Assembly (NCBI GenBank): GCA_016713665.1
Contig: JADJOR010000005.1
Location: forward strand, 248,001 to 312,000
DNA from: Deltaproteobacteria bacterium
GTDB lineage: Bacteria > Myxococcota_A > UBA9160 > UBA4427
Direction of reading: 5' to 3'
Length of the DNA stretch: 64,000 bases
Below are positions 9,200 through 22,333 of the stretch, piece by piece. Position 1 is the first letter of the stretch, and each line of letters begins with the position of its first letter. The translations under genes and the position numbers were made by a program. Below the pieces are notes generated by a model. The model did no database searches and had not been told where the DNA came from. It saw only the letters and a program-made list of their open reading frames with translations.

Positions 9200-10849
<1,650 letters not shown>

Positions 10850-10894
10850 GGACTGGACGGCGACCATCCCCGCATCGCCAGGAGGACCTCCGCC

Positions 10895-12340
<1,446 letters not shown>

Positions 12341-12345
12341 TGCCC

Positions 12346-13284
12346 CTACGCGATGAACGTCCGCCAGCGCGCATAACGCGCGTCGGCGCCCGTGACGACG
12401 TCGAAGAACGCCTTCTGGAGCTCCTCGGCGACGGGGCCACGCTTTCCCTCGCCGATCGGGCGGTGGTCGACCTCGCGGACGGGCGTCAGCTCGGCCGCGG
12501 TCCCCGTCAGGAAGATCTCGTCGGCGACGTAGAGGTCGTCGCGGGTCAGGGTCGCCTCCGCGACGTCGAAGCCGCGGTCGCGGGCGATCTCGATGACGCA
12601 GCCCCGGGTGATGCCGTCGAGGATGCTGTGGAGCGGCGGCGTCTTGATCCGGCCGTCGCGGACGACGAAGATGTTTTCGCCGGTGCACTCGGAGACGAGG
12701 CCCTGGGTATCGAGCATGATCGCCTCGTCGAAGCCGTCGAGCAGCGCCTCGCGCTTGGCGAGGATCGAGTTGACGTAGTCGCCGCAGGTCTTGCCATTGG
12801 TCATCTTCGAGTTGACGTGGTGGCGGGCGAAGGTCGAGATCTTGGCGCGGATGCCTTTCGCCATGCCCTCGTCGCCGAGATACTTGCCCCACTCCCAGGC
12901 GATCACCGCCACGCGCACGGGATTCTCGCCCGGATGCAGCCCCATCGCGCCGTCGCCGATGAACGCGAGCGGTCGGACGTAGCCCGCCGCGAGATGGTTG
13001 CGCACGAAGGCCTCGCAGCAGGCCGCCTCGATCTCGGCAGGCGAGTACGGGATCTGCATGAGGTTGATCTTCGCGGAGTCGAAGAGGCGCCGGACGTGCT
13101 CCTTCAGGCGGAAGATCGCCGAGCGGCCGTCGACGCCCTGGTAGCAGCGGATGCCTTCGAAGACGCCGAGGCCGTAGTGGAGCGTGTGGGTCAGGATGTG
13201 GACGTTCGCGTCGGCCCACTTCACGAACTTGCCGTCGAGCCAGATCTCTTCGCCCGTCACCCGCTTCGCTGCGTTCTTCGCCAT
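12346..13284 (-). CDS. ilvE: Branched-chain amino acid aminotransferase
   Basis: This 312-residue class IV PLP aminotransferase opens with the usual IWLDGKFVKWADANVHI segment. It keeps HYGLGVFEGIR, the PLP Lys165 in MTNGKTCGDYVNS, and the Glu/Thr patch in SECTGENIFVV. It interconverts Leu, Ile and Val with their 2-oxo acids in the cytoplasm. Length and motifs match IlvE. It is the most downstream gene of a minus-strand group with the receiver-DnaJ protein 60 bases upstream. The start is ATG. Confidence 0.93.
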   Translation of the reverse strand: MAKNAAKRVTGEEIWLDGKFVKWADANVHILTHTLHYGLGVFEGIRCYQGVDGRSAIFRLKEHVRRLFDSAKINLMQIPYSPAEIEAACCEAFVRNHLAAGYVRPLAFIGDGAMGLHPGENPVRVAVIAWEWGKYLGDEGMAKGIRAKISTFARHHVNSKMTNGKTCGDYVNSILAKREALLDGFDEAIMLDTQGLVSECTGENIFVVRDGRIKTPPLHSILDGITRGCVIEIARDRGFDVAEATLTRDDLYVADEIFLTGTAAELTPVREVDHRPIGEGKRGPVAEELQKAFFDVVTGADARYARWRTFIA

Positions 13285-13344
13285 CCTGAGCCCCGGCTCC
13301 CGTTCGGGCTCGTGCCGAGGGAAGGCGACCGCACGCTGATGGAG

Positions 13345-15249
13345 TCAGCGCCGGAAGATCCGCTTCAACACGCCCTTGTCTTTGTCGCGACGCATGTTCA
13401 TGATCCGCAGCTCGCGCATCGCTTCGACACACTGCGGCTTGATCTCGACGGCGCGCGAAAACATCTTCTTCGCGGCACCGGGCTTGCCCATGGCCTTGTA
13501 GAGCCGGCCGAGCAAGAGGTAGGGCTTCTCGCGGTCCTTTGCCAGATTGACCCCTTCCCGGCAATGCTCGAGCGCCTCGCCCAGCATGATCTGGTTGTCG
13601 GGATGGCAGAGATGGAGGCACCAGCCGTAATAGGAGTGGTATTCGCCCTCGCTCGGGAAGTTCTCCATCGCCCGGCCGAAGCAGATGAGCGCGCTCTCGT
13701 AGGCGCGCTGGGCGAGCAGCGCCTCGCCCCGCTGGAACTCGGTCTCGGCCTGAAGGGCGCGCCGTCCTTCGTCGACGGCCTCGGCCTCGCGGCGGCCATG
13801 ACTGACCTGCGCGGCGTAGGCCTCCCGCGCCTCGGCACACCCCACCGAATCGTAGGCCTGGGAGAGCCGGGCGAAGACCTGGGCGGCGAGGTGGCGGACG
13901 GAGCTGCTGGCGCCATGGAATCGATCCGGGTGGGTCCGCTTCGCGAGCACGGCGTAGGCGGCGCGGATCTCGTCGTCGCTGGCGCTCCGCGCGACGCCGA
14001 GGATCTCGTAGTAGTTCTTGTTCTGCATGGCGTTGGCGAGGGTCGCGAGCTCGACGCGGAGCTTCTCCTCGCCGGCCGAACGCTCGGAGGAGCGCGCCCC
14101 GTTCGGCACGGGCCCCATCGCCGCCCGGGAAGCTTCGCGGTCGCCCGCCTGCCCCTCGACCGCGAGCGCATCGATGCAGAGCAGCGCGAACGCGAGGCGC
14201 CGGATCGCCTCGGCGGATTGCTCGAGGGTCCCGATGCGCGTGGCGCCGTCGATGCCCTGCAGCCATGCGATCTCCGGTCCGGAGAGCGTGAGGTCGTCGA
14301 GCTGGGCCTGGACGTCGCCGTGGGGCACGAGGAACGCGTCGCGGTGGGCCGCGAAATAGCGGTCGATCTGCTTCAACGGATAGCGGTGGCGGACGCCGTC
14401 GACGATCAGCTTCGACGGATGGCCCTCGAGGCCGATCGCCGAGCCCTTCTCGACGTGGGCGCCGCGGCGGACCTCGAAGCGACCGTCCCGCCACGAGAAG
14501 ATCTCGAGGAACTTCTGGAGCGCGTGCCCCTCGATCGCGTCGACGACGGCCTCTTCGTCCATGACCTCCATGGCGACGAGGATCTCGCCCTGGAGGCCTT
14601 CGCCGGTGCGCATGCGCTCGAGCGATTCGTCGAGCTGGGTCTGGGTGACGAGCCCCTTCTCGACGAGATGGTTCCCGAGGCATTCGGAGACGAGATTCGA
14701 GCGGACCGAGACCGGCCAGCCGCCGCGGAACTCGATCGCCTTCTTCTTGCGCCCGTGGTCGAGCAGCAGCACGCCGTCGAGCTCGTCCTGATGGATCGCG
14801 CGCATGAGCTCCGGGACCGGCAGCTCGCGCAGGGTGCCGAGAGGCGGGGTCCGGAGGCTCGCCTCGGGGCGCGCGTCGCCTTTCTGCAGGATCCCCGCGA
14901 CGCGCTGGGCGAGCTGGTCGGGGGTGACGGGCGAGGCGACGATGCCGTTGGCCGCGAGGCGCTCGGCTCGGCCGGCGAGCTCGCGGGTCACCGCCCGGGC
15001 GCTGTGGAGCAGGACGGGAAGCGTCCGGCCCACCGGCCGCTGGCGCAGCTCCGCCAGGACCTCGAAGCCGTCCTGGCGCGAGAGATAGACGTCGAGCACG
15101 ACGAGGTCGGGGGTCTGCCGCTCGACGATCTCGAGACAGCGACGACCGTCGGTCGCGAACAGGACTTCATGGCCGTCCGCCTCGAGGGCGGCGGCGAACT
15201 CGCGGGCCAGGGCACGGTCTTCCTGGACGCAGAGGATCGTCGAGGGCAT
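13345..15249 (-). CDS. Receiver-DUF4388(PATAN)-DnaJ-TPR multidomain protein
   Basis: This 634-residue cytoplasmic protein joins four modules. Residues 1-120 are a response-regulator receiver with phospho-acceptor Asp53 in LVVLDV. About 135-245 match the DUF4388/PATAN region, with LDGVLLLDHGRKKKAIEFRG and LGNHLVEKGLVTQ. About 420-470 form a J-domain (NYYEILGV, then KRTHPDRF with the HPD tripeptide intact). About 500-610 are tetratricopeptide repeats. An intact HPD implies it can stimulate a DnaK-type Hsp70, and the receiver implies phosphorylation control. This order is of the kind known from myxobacteria-like genomes. No histidine kinase is adjacent. Its targets are unknown. Confidence 0.85.
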   Translation of the reverse strand: MPSTILCVQEDRALAREFAAALEADGHEVLFATDGRRCLEIVERQTPDLVVLDVYLSRQDGFEVLAELRQRPVGRTLPVLLHSARAVTRELAGRAERLAANGIVASPVTPDQLAQRVAGILQKGDARPEASLRTPPLGTLRELPVPELMRAIHQDELDGVLLLDHGRKKKAIEFRGGWPVSVRSNLVSECLGNHLVEKGLVTQTQLDESLERMRTGEGLQGEILVAMEVMDEEAVVDAIEGHALQKFLEIFSWRDGRFEVRRGAHVEKGSAIGLEGHPSKLIVDGVRHRYPLKQIDRYFAAHRDAFLVPHGDVQAQLDDLTLSGPEIAWLQGIDGATRIGTLEQSAEAIRRLAFALLCIDALAVEGQAGDREASRAAMGPVPNGARSSERSAGEEKLRVELATLANAMQNKNYYEILGVARSASDDEIRAAYAVLAKRTHPDRFHGASSSVRHLAAQVFARLSQAYDSVGCAEAREAYAAQVSHGRREAEAVDEGRRALQAETEFQRGEALLAQRAYESALICFGRAMENFPSEGEYHSYYGWCLHLCHPDNQIMLGEALEHCREGVNLAKDREKPYLLLGRLYKAMGKPGAAKKMFSRAVEIKPQCVEAMRELRIMNMRRDKDKGVLKRIFRR

Positions 15250-15329
15250 CGGGGGCGCTCTCCCGCTCCCCCTATCGGTCCCCTTTCACTCCGCCTGAGC
15301 GCCGACGTCGGCGGCTGCGAACGGCTTGC

Positions 15330-18300
15330 CTACGGACTGCCAGCCGCGTCGGGCGCGATCGTCGGAGCCGGACTCTCCGCCGGCCCGGTCGCGCCGTCCT
15401 CGCTGGCGGATCCGCTGCTCTCAGCCGGCGGGGCGCTCGGCGCAGCCGTCGGTTCAACCGTCGGAGCGGCGGTCGGAGAGGCGGGCGGCTCAATCGCGGG
15501 TTCGACGATCGGCGGGGCGGTCGGCGGCGCAGTCGAGGGGTCCTCCGGCACGCTCGGCGGTGCCGACGGGGCGGACGGAACGGAGGGAGCCGGCGCCTCG
15601 GGCGGCGAGGCCGCGGCGGGCACGGCATCGGGTCGCGCCGCGCCGCCGGCCGGTCCGCCGGGCTGGGCCTCCGAAGCCTTGCGCTTCTTTTCGTCGCCGC
15701 CATCGCCCCCATCGCCGCCGCCGAGCTTGCGCCCGAGCTTGCCCAGCGCGCCGCCGACCGCCTCACCGACCTCTTCGCCGACCCGGCCGACCTGCTTCGT
15801 CGCCTGCCCGACGGCCTGGTCCACCACCTGGCCGACCCCCGTCGTGAGGAGCAGCAGCTGCGGCACCGCGGCGAGCGTCTCCGCGGTCAACGAGACCTTC
15901 GGGCTCGAGAGGGTATTCGTGACGTGCGCGAGCGGGATGCGCACCGGCGGCCGACCCGCGAGCTCCGCCGCCGGCCGACCCGCGAGCGCCGCCACGAGCG
16001 GGGAGTCGAGCAGCAGCTCGCCGCGCATGTCGAGGCCGAGCCCTTCGAGCTCCATACGGCCGGTCAGCCGTGCCTCGTGGCCGCGGTAGCGCAGGCGCAG
16101 GGTGCGCGCGTCGATCCGGCCCTCGCCGATCGCGAGGTCGCCTTCGAGCAGCTCGAAGCGCTCGGAGAGATTGCCGGCGACGTGGTCGGCCTCGCCCGGC
16201 TGCGCGCGCAGCCGTGTGGCGATGCGCGCCGCGTCGCCGAAGAGCGGGATCTGCGCGAGGGTCGTCTGCAGGAGCGAGATGCCGCGCAGACGACCGCCCC
16301 CGCTCTCGCCGACGCTGAAGCGGACGTCTCCCGAGAGCGTGTCGTAGAGGCTCGCCTCGCCCGCCGCCGCGCCCGCGAGCCGCGCGTCGAAGCGCAGGGC
16401 GCCGAAGAGCACGTCGTGGACGTTCGCGAGACCCGAGGCGAGATCGTTCGCCTCGGCCTCGCCGATCGAGTGGGCCGCGACCTCGAAGCGCGCGTCGGCG
16501 AGGGGTTCGTCGACGTGGCCGTCGAGGCCGAGCGTGAGGCCGTGGAGCGTCGCGCTGACCCCGTTCAGGTCGATGCGTTCGCCCGCGCCGTCGAGCGTCC
16601 CCTTCAGCCGGACGCGACCCGAGCCGGGCAGCGTCAGGTCGACGCTGCGCAGGGCGATCCGACCGTCGAAGCGGTCCTTCGCTCCTTCACTGCGGACGAG
16701 CGAGAGCCCCTCGAAGGCGAGCGCGCCCTCGGGTTGATAGTCGGCGAGGACGGGCAGCAGCCCGGACCAGCCCTTGAGGTCGAAGCTCGAAGTCGTGAGC
16801 GCGAGGGTCGTCTTCGGCCCGAGCGTCCCGCGCAGCACGAGCTCGTTGATGTTGTTCAGGGGACCGCGCGACTCGAAGGCGAGATCCCCCGATTCGCGGC
16901 TCTCGAACTTCGTCGCGAGCTTCGCCCGCACGCCCGCCGGCTTGACGAAGGTCTCCCCGTAATGGGCCTCGGCGAGGGCGAGATCGACGTCGATGCGGCC
17001 GTGGCGCTCGGGCGCGAGGGGCTTCGCGACGTCGAGCGCGAGGGAGAAGGGTCCGCTCAGCCGGAGCTCACCGCGGCGGATCGCCGAGCCCTCGACGGCG
17101 AGGTCGAGGGCGAGGGACGCGAGGGACGCGTACGGGCCTTCGAGACGGCCGCGGCCGGTGACCCGACCGGCGAGCTCGAGCTCGGGGGAATCGACGAAGG
17201 GCGTGAGCGCGGCGAGGTCGAAGCCCGCGAGCTCGAGGTCGAGATCGAGCTCGCCTTTGCGCGTCGAGGTCCCGCTCACGCCGACGCGGCCGCCGTCGGC
17301 GAGCGTCGCCTTTGCGGCGAGGACGACCGGGCCGCTCGCGTCGGTGCGCGCGTCGACCGCGAGGTCGCCCGCGACGTCGACGGTGCCGCGCACGAGCCGC
17401 GCGCTCCCGATCCGCAGCTTGCTCGCGAGGCGCTCGATCTCGCGCCCGGCGGTCGTCTCGAGCTCGAGCTCGCCGGTCAGCTTGCCCGAGACGCTCGTCT
17501 CGTCCGGCATCAGCGGCGCGAGGAGCGACACGTCGAATGCGTCGAAGCGAAGCGCCCCGCGCACGGCCCCGCCGAGGGTCCCCGTCCCGTTCACGTCGAC
17601 GCGACCACCGCTCTCGGGGGCGAAGACGGCCTGGATGCGGGCCGGTGCGTCGTCGCCTGCGCCCTCGAGCCCGACCGCGAGATCGAGCTTGCCCTTCGCA
17701 TCGATCCGGCCGTCGGCATAACGCGCGGACTCGATCACGAGATCGCTCTCGAGCCGGGAAAGCCTGCCGGATGCGAGGGCGACGGAGACCTCGCCCGTGG
17801 CGCGCCCCTCGAGCCTTCGTCCCTCTCCGGCGAGCGCGGCGAAGGGCGCGAGCTCGAGGGCCTCGAGCATCGCCGTCAGCTCGAGATCGCCGTTGCCCGC
17901 GCGCTCCCCCGTGACGTCGGCCCGGCCGGCGTCCGCCGTCGTCCACGTCGCCTCGAAGCCGAGCGCATCGGCGGGCTTCTGCTTCGCACGGACCGCCAGA
18001 TCACCGAGGAGCTCGACGCCGCGAAAACGGAGCGCGAGGCCCTCGATCTCGACGTCGCCGGCGAGCTGGACCGCGGAGCCCGGGCTCGCCGAGGCCGATA
18101 TGCGACCGGCGAGCACGCCCTTCGAGACGTCGACGTCCGGAAGGAAGGCCCGCAGCTCGGTGACGGGGAGACCCTCGAGCACGAGATCGACGGCGTACTC
18201 GCCCTTCAAGTCGACACGTCCCGTCGCCGTCGCCCCGCCGAGCGCGCGATCGTTCGCGAAGAGGCGAGCCGTCGCCTCGACGTCGAGGGGCTCACCGAGG

Positions 18301-18899
18301 GAGCGGCCACGGGCGTCGAGCTCGAAGTCGTCGAGGCGGAGCGCGACGGGCGGCGTGAGCGTGCGGTCGTAGAGCAGGACGCGGCCGTCGACGATGCGCA
18401 GCGCGCGCAGGTCGAGCGTGAAGGCGTCGTCGGCCGGATCGCCTCTGGTCGCCGCGGAATCCGCCTCGGCTTCGTCCCCGGTCTTCGACGCGGCGCGCGC
18501 GATCTCGGGGAGGATCAGACCCTCCGGCGTGCGCGTCGCGACGAGCACGACGCCGTGGAGCACGAGCGAGTCGACGGCGATCCGGCGCTCGAGCAGCGGC
18601 CAGAGCGAGAGGCGCAGATCGATCGCGTCGGCCCGGACGCTGGCCGTCGCCTCGGGCGAGGTGTTCTGGCCGACGAGCACCGGCGCCTCGAGCGTCACCC
18701 GCGGCGGAAAGATCCCGATCCCGAGGCTCTTCCACTCGACCGGCGTCCCGAGCGCCTCGGTCGCCCGGGCCGCGAGCGCCGCGCGAAACTCCGGCGTGTT
18801 GACGAGCCGCGGCAGCAGCAGGGCGAAGCTCCCCACCGCCGCGACGACGAGGGCCGCGAAGACCGCGAGCGCGAGCAAGACCCGGGAACGCGTGGGCAG
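15330..18899 (-). CDS. AsmA-family envelope protein with long Pro/Ala-rich C-terminus
   Basis: This protein of about 1,190 residues has a single N-terminal membrane anchor (VLLALAVFAALVV) and a very long beta-rich body typical of AsmA/YhdP-like bridge proteins (such as LEAPVLVGQN near the start). These are thought to help move or organise phospholipids between the membranes. The last ~150 residues change to disordered Pro/Ala/Ser repeats after a Gly/Asp stretch (GGGDGGDGGDE). No ATG opens the frame. A CTG at 18899 lies six bases after AAGGAG and yields a positively charged MPTRSR leader; a TTG at 18878 lacks a well-placed ribosome site. It begins 82 bases downstream of gatB on the same strand. 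The end coordinate is firm, the start moderate. Confidence 0.82.
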   Translation of the reverse strand: MPTRSRVLLALAVFAALVVAAVGSFALLLPRLVNTPEFRAALAARATEALGTPVEWKSLGIGIFPPRVTLEAPVLVGQNTSPEATASVRADAIDLRLSLWPLLERRIAVDSLVLHGVVLVATRTPEGLILPEIARAASKTGDEAEADSAATRGDPADDAFTLDLRALRIVDGRVLLYDRTLTPPVALRLDDFELDARGRSLGEPLDVEATARLFANDRALGGATATGRVDLKGEYAVDLVLEGLPVTELRAFLPDVDVSKGVLAGRISASASPGSAVQLAGDVEIEGLALRFRGVELLGDLAVRAKQKPADALGFEATWTTADAGRADVTGERAGNGDLELTAMLEALELAPFAALAGEGRRLEGRATGEVSVALASGRLSRLESDLVIESARYADGRIDAKGKLDLAVGLEGAGDDAPARIQAVFAPESGGRVDVNGTGTLGGAVRGALRFDAFDVSLLAPLMPDETSVSGKLTGELELETTAGREIERLASKLRIGSARLVRGTVDVAGDLAVDARTDASGPVVLAAKATLADGGRVGVSGTSTRKGELDLDLELAGFDLAALTPFVDSPELELAGRVTGRGRLEGPYASLASLALDLAVEGSAIRRGELRLSGPFSLALDVAKPLAPERHGRIDVDLALAEAHYGETFVKPAGVRAKLATKFESRESGDLAFESRGPLNNINELVLRGTLGPKTTLALTTSSFDLKGWSGLLPVLADYQPEGALAFEGLSLVRSEGAKDRFDGRIALRSVDLTLPGSGRVRLKGTLDGAGERIDLNGVSATLHGLTLGLDGHVDEPLADARFEVAAHSIGEAEANDLASGLANVHDVLFGALRFDARLAGAAAGEASLYDTLSGDVRFSVGESGGGRLRGISLLQTTLAQIPLFGDAARIATRLRAQPGEADHVAGNLSERFELLEGDLAIGEGRIDARTLRLRYRGHEARLTGRMELEGLGLDMRGELLLDSPLVAALAGRPAAELAGRPPVRIPLAHVTNTLSSPKVSLTAETLAAVPQLLLLTTGVGQVVDQAVGQATKQVGRVGEEVGEAVGGALGKLGRKLGGGDGGDGGDEKKRKASEAQPGGPAGGAARPDAVPAAASPPEAPAPSVPSAPSAPPSVPEDPSTAPPTAPPIVEPAIEPPASPTAAPTVEPTAAPSAPPAESSGSASEDGATGPAESPAPTIAPDAAGSP

Positions 18900-18981
18900 C
18901 CTGTTCTCCTTCTCGGAACGGATCGGGACCGGTCTGGACCCAGGCGGAACGGCTCGCAGCGCTCGACGGCTTCCCGACCTC

Positions 18982-20459
<1,478 letters not shown>

Positions 20460-20463
<4 letters not shown>

Positions 20464-21938
20464 GACGCGGCTCCCGGCGGCACGAGCCGATGATGGGGCG
20501 TCGCGCGCTCGAAGGCGTCCCCGACGCGCAGGATCGAGGCCTCGTCGAAGGGCTTGCCCAGCAGCTGGAGCCCGACGGGCAGCCCGTCCGAGAGCCCGCA
20601 CGGCAGCGAGAGCGCCGGCAGACCCGCGAGGTTCGCCGACACCGTGTAGACGTCGGAGAGATACATCGCGAGCGGATCCCCGCTCTTCTCCCCGAGCCGG
20701 AAGGCCGTCTCAGGCGCGGTCGGCGTCAGGATCACGTCGCACTGCGCGAAGGCCAGCTCGAAGTCCCGCCGGATCAGCGTCCGCACGCGCTGCGCCTTGC
20801 CGTAGTAGGCGTCGTAGTAGCCCGCCGAGAGCACGTAGGTCCCGAGCAGGATGCGCCGCTTGACCTCGGCGCCGAAGCCCTCCGAGCGCGAGCGGCGATA
20901 GAGATCCTCGAGATCGACGGGATCCTTCGCGCGCCGCCCGTACCGCACGCCGTCGTAGCGCGCGAGATTGCTCGACGCCTCGGCCGTCGCGACGAGGTAG
21001 TAGGTCGCGATCGTGTGGGTCGTATGGGGAAGCGAGACCGGGACGATCTTCGCCCCCGCCTTATCGAGCACCGCGATCGCCTCGCGCACCCGCGCGAGGA
21101 CCCCGGGCGAGACGCCCTGCTCGACGAAATACTCCTTCGGCAGCCCGATCGTCATGCCGGCGACCTCGCCGTCGAGGCGCTCGCAGACCTTCGGCGCCGG
21201 CTCGGGCAACGAGGTCGAGTCCCGGGCGTCGTGGCCCGCCATGAGCTCGAAGGCCGCCGCACAGTCGGAGACCGTCCGGGCGAAGGGCCCGATCTGATCG
21301 AGGGAGGACGCGAAGGCGATGAGCCCCCAGCGCGAGATCCGGCCGTAGGAGGGCTTGAAGCCGACGACGCCGCAGAAGCTCGCCGGCTGGCGGATCGAGC
21401 CGCCTGTATCGCTGCCGAGGGCGATCGGGGCGAAGCCCGCCGCGACGGCGGCCGCGCTTCCGCCGGAGCTGCCGCCACAGGAGCGTGTCGGATCCCAGGG
21501 ATTGTGGGCGGGGCCGTAGATCGAGCTCTCGGTCGACGAGCCCATCGCGAACTCGTCCATGTTGGCCCGGCCGACGAAGACCGCGCCCGCGGCCCGCAGC
21601 CGCTCGACGACGGTCGCGTCGTAGGGCGAGACGAAGTTCTCGAGGATCCGCGAGGAGCAGGTCGCGAGCTCGCCCTGCTCGACGATGTTGTGCTTCAGGA
21701 CGACCGGGATGCCGTCGAGGACCGAGCGCGGCTTGCCGGCGGCGATCCGGCGCGAGGCCTCCTCGGCCGCCCGGAGCGCCTTCTCGTCGTTGCGCGTCAC
21801 GACCGCCGCGAGGTCCTTCCCGCGATCCATCCGGGCGAGGCTCGCCTCGACGAGCTCGGACGCAGTCAGCTCCTTCCGGTCGAGGGCCTCGCGGAGGGTC
21901 CGGAGGCTGCCGGAGAGCACCTTCTCTGCCTGGGACAT
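20460..21938 (-). CDS. gatA: Asp-tRNA(Asn)/Glu-tRNA(Gln) amidotransferase subunit A
   Basis: This 492-residue amidase-signature protein hydrolyses glutamine to feed ammonia to GatB. The Ser-cisSer-Lys triad is intact: Lys82 in VLKHNI, Ser157 in CGGSSGGS, nucleophile Ser181 in DTGGSIRQP, with the same spacing as characterised GatA. The MDEFAMGSSTE stretch is strongly conserved. The gatC stop is four bases upstream and the stop overlaps gatB, so the three are translated as one unit. Confidence 0.96.
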
Positions 21939-21942
21939 CCCG

Positions 21943-22242
21943 CTAGCCCTCCTCCTCGAGCACCTTGGGCACGAGGAAGGCCGTCCCCTGGCGGGCCGGG
22001 GCGTTGGCGACGGCGAGCTCGGGATCGAGGGGCGGCGCCGGGCGATCGGGTCGCAGCGGGGTCGGCAGGTCGAAGCCGTGGAGGGTCGGCGGGACGTCCC
22101 GGGTATCCAGGGCGTCGAGGGAGGCGACGTGGGCCAGGATCTGCTCGAGGTCGTGGGCCATCCCGTCGATCTCGGCCTCCGAGAGCGCGAGCCGGGCCAG
22201 CGCGGCCACCCGGGCCACTTCTGCGTGTCCGATCCTCGACAT
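21943..22242 (-). CDS. gatC: Asp-tRNA(Asn)/Glu-tRNA(Gln) amidotransferase subunit C
   Basis: This 99-residue GatC opens with HAEVARVAALARLALSEAEI, the typical first helix, and ends with the belt segment that wraps GatA and GatB. It stabilises the heterotrimer. It is the first gene of gatC-gatA-gatB-asmA on the minus strand and diverges from the DEAD-box helicase gene across 91 bases that must hold both promoters. The ATG at 22242 fits the family start; the longer frame upstream enters the helicase gene. Confidence 0.94.
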   Translation of the reverse strand: MSRIGHAEVARVAALARLALSEAEIDGMAHDLEQILAHVASLDALDTRDVPPTLHGFDLPTPLRPDRPAPPLDPELAVANAPARQGTAFLVPKVLEEEG

Positions 22243-22333
22243 GCGCGGCACGTTAGCACGGGGCACCGCGGCCATTCGCCCGAAAACGGGCGCTTTGCGG
22301 GCTCCCGCGCATGGGGTAGCGTGCTCGCGGCCT

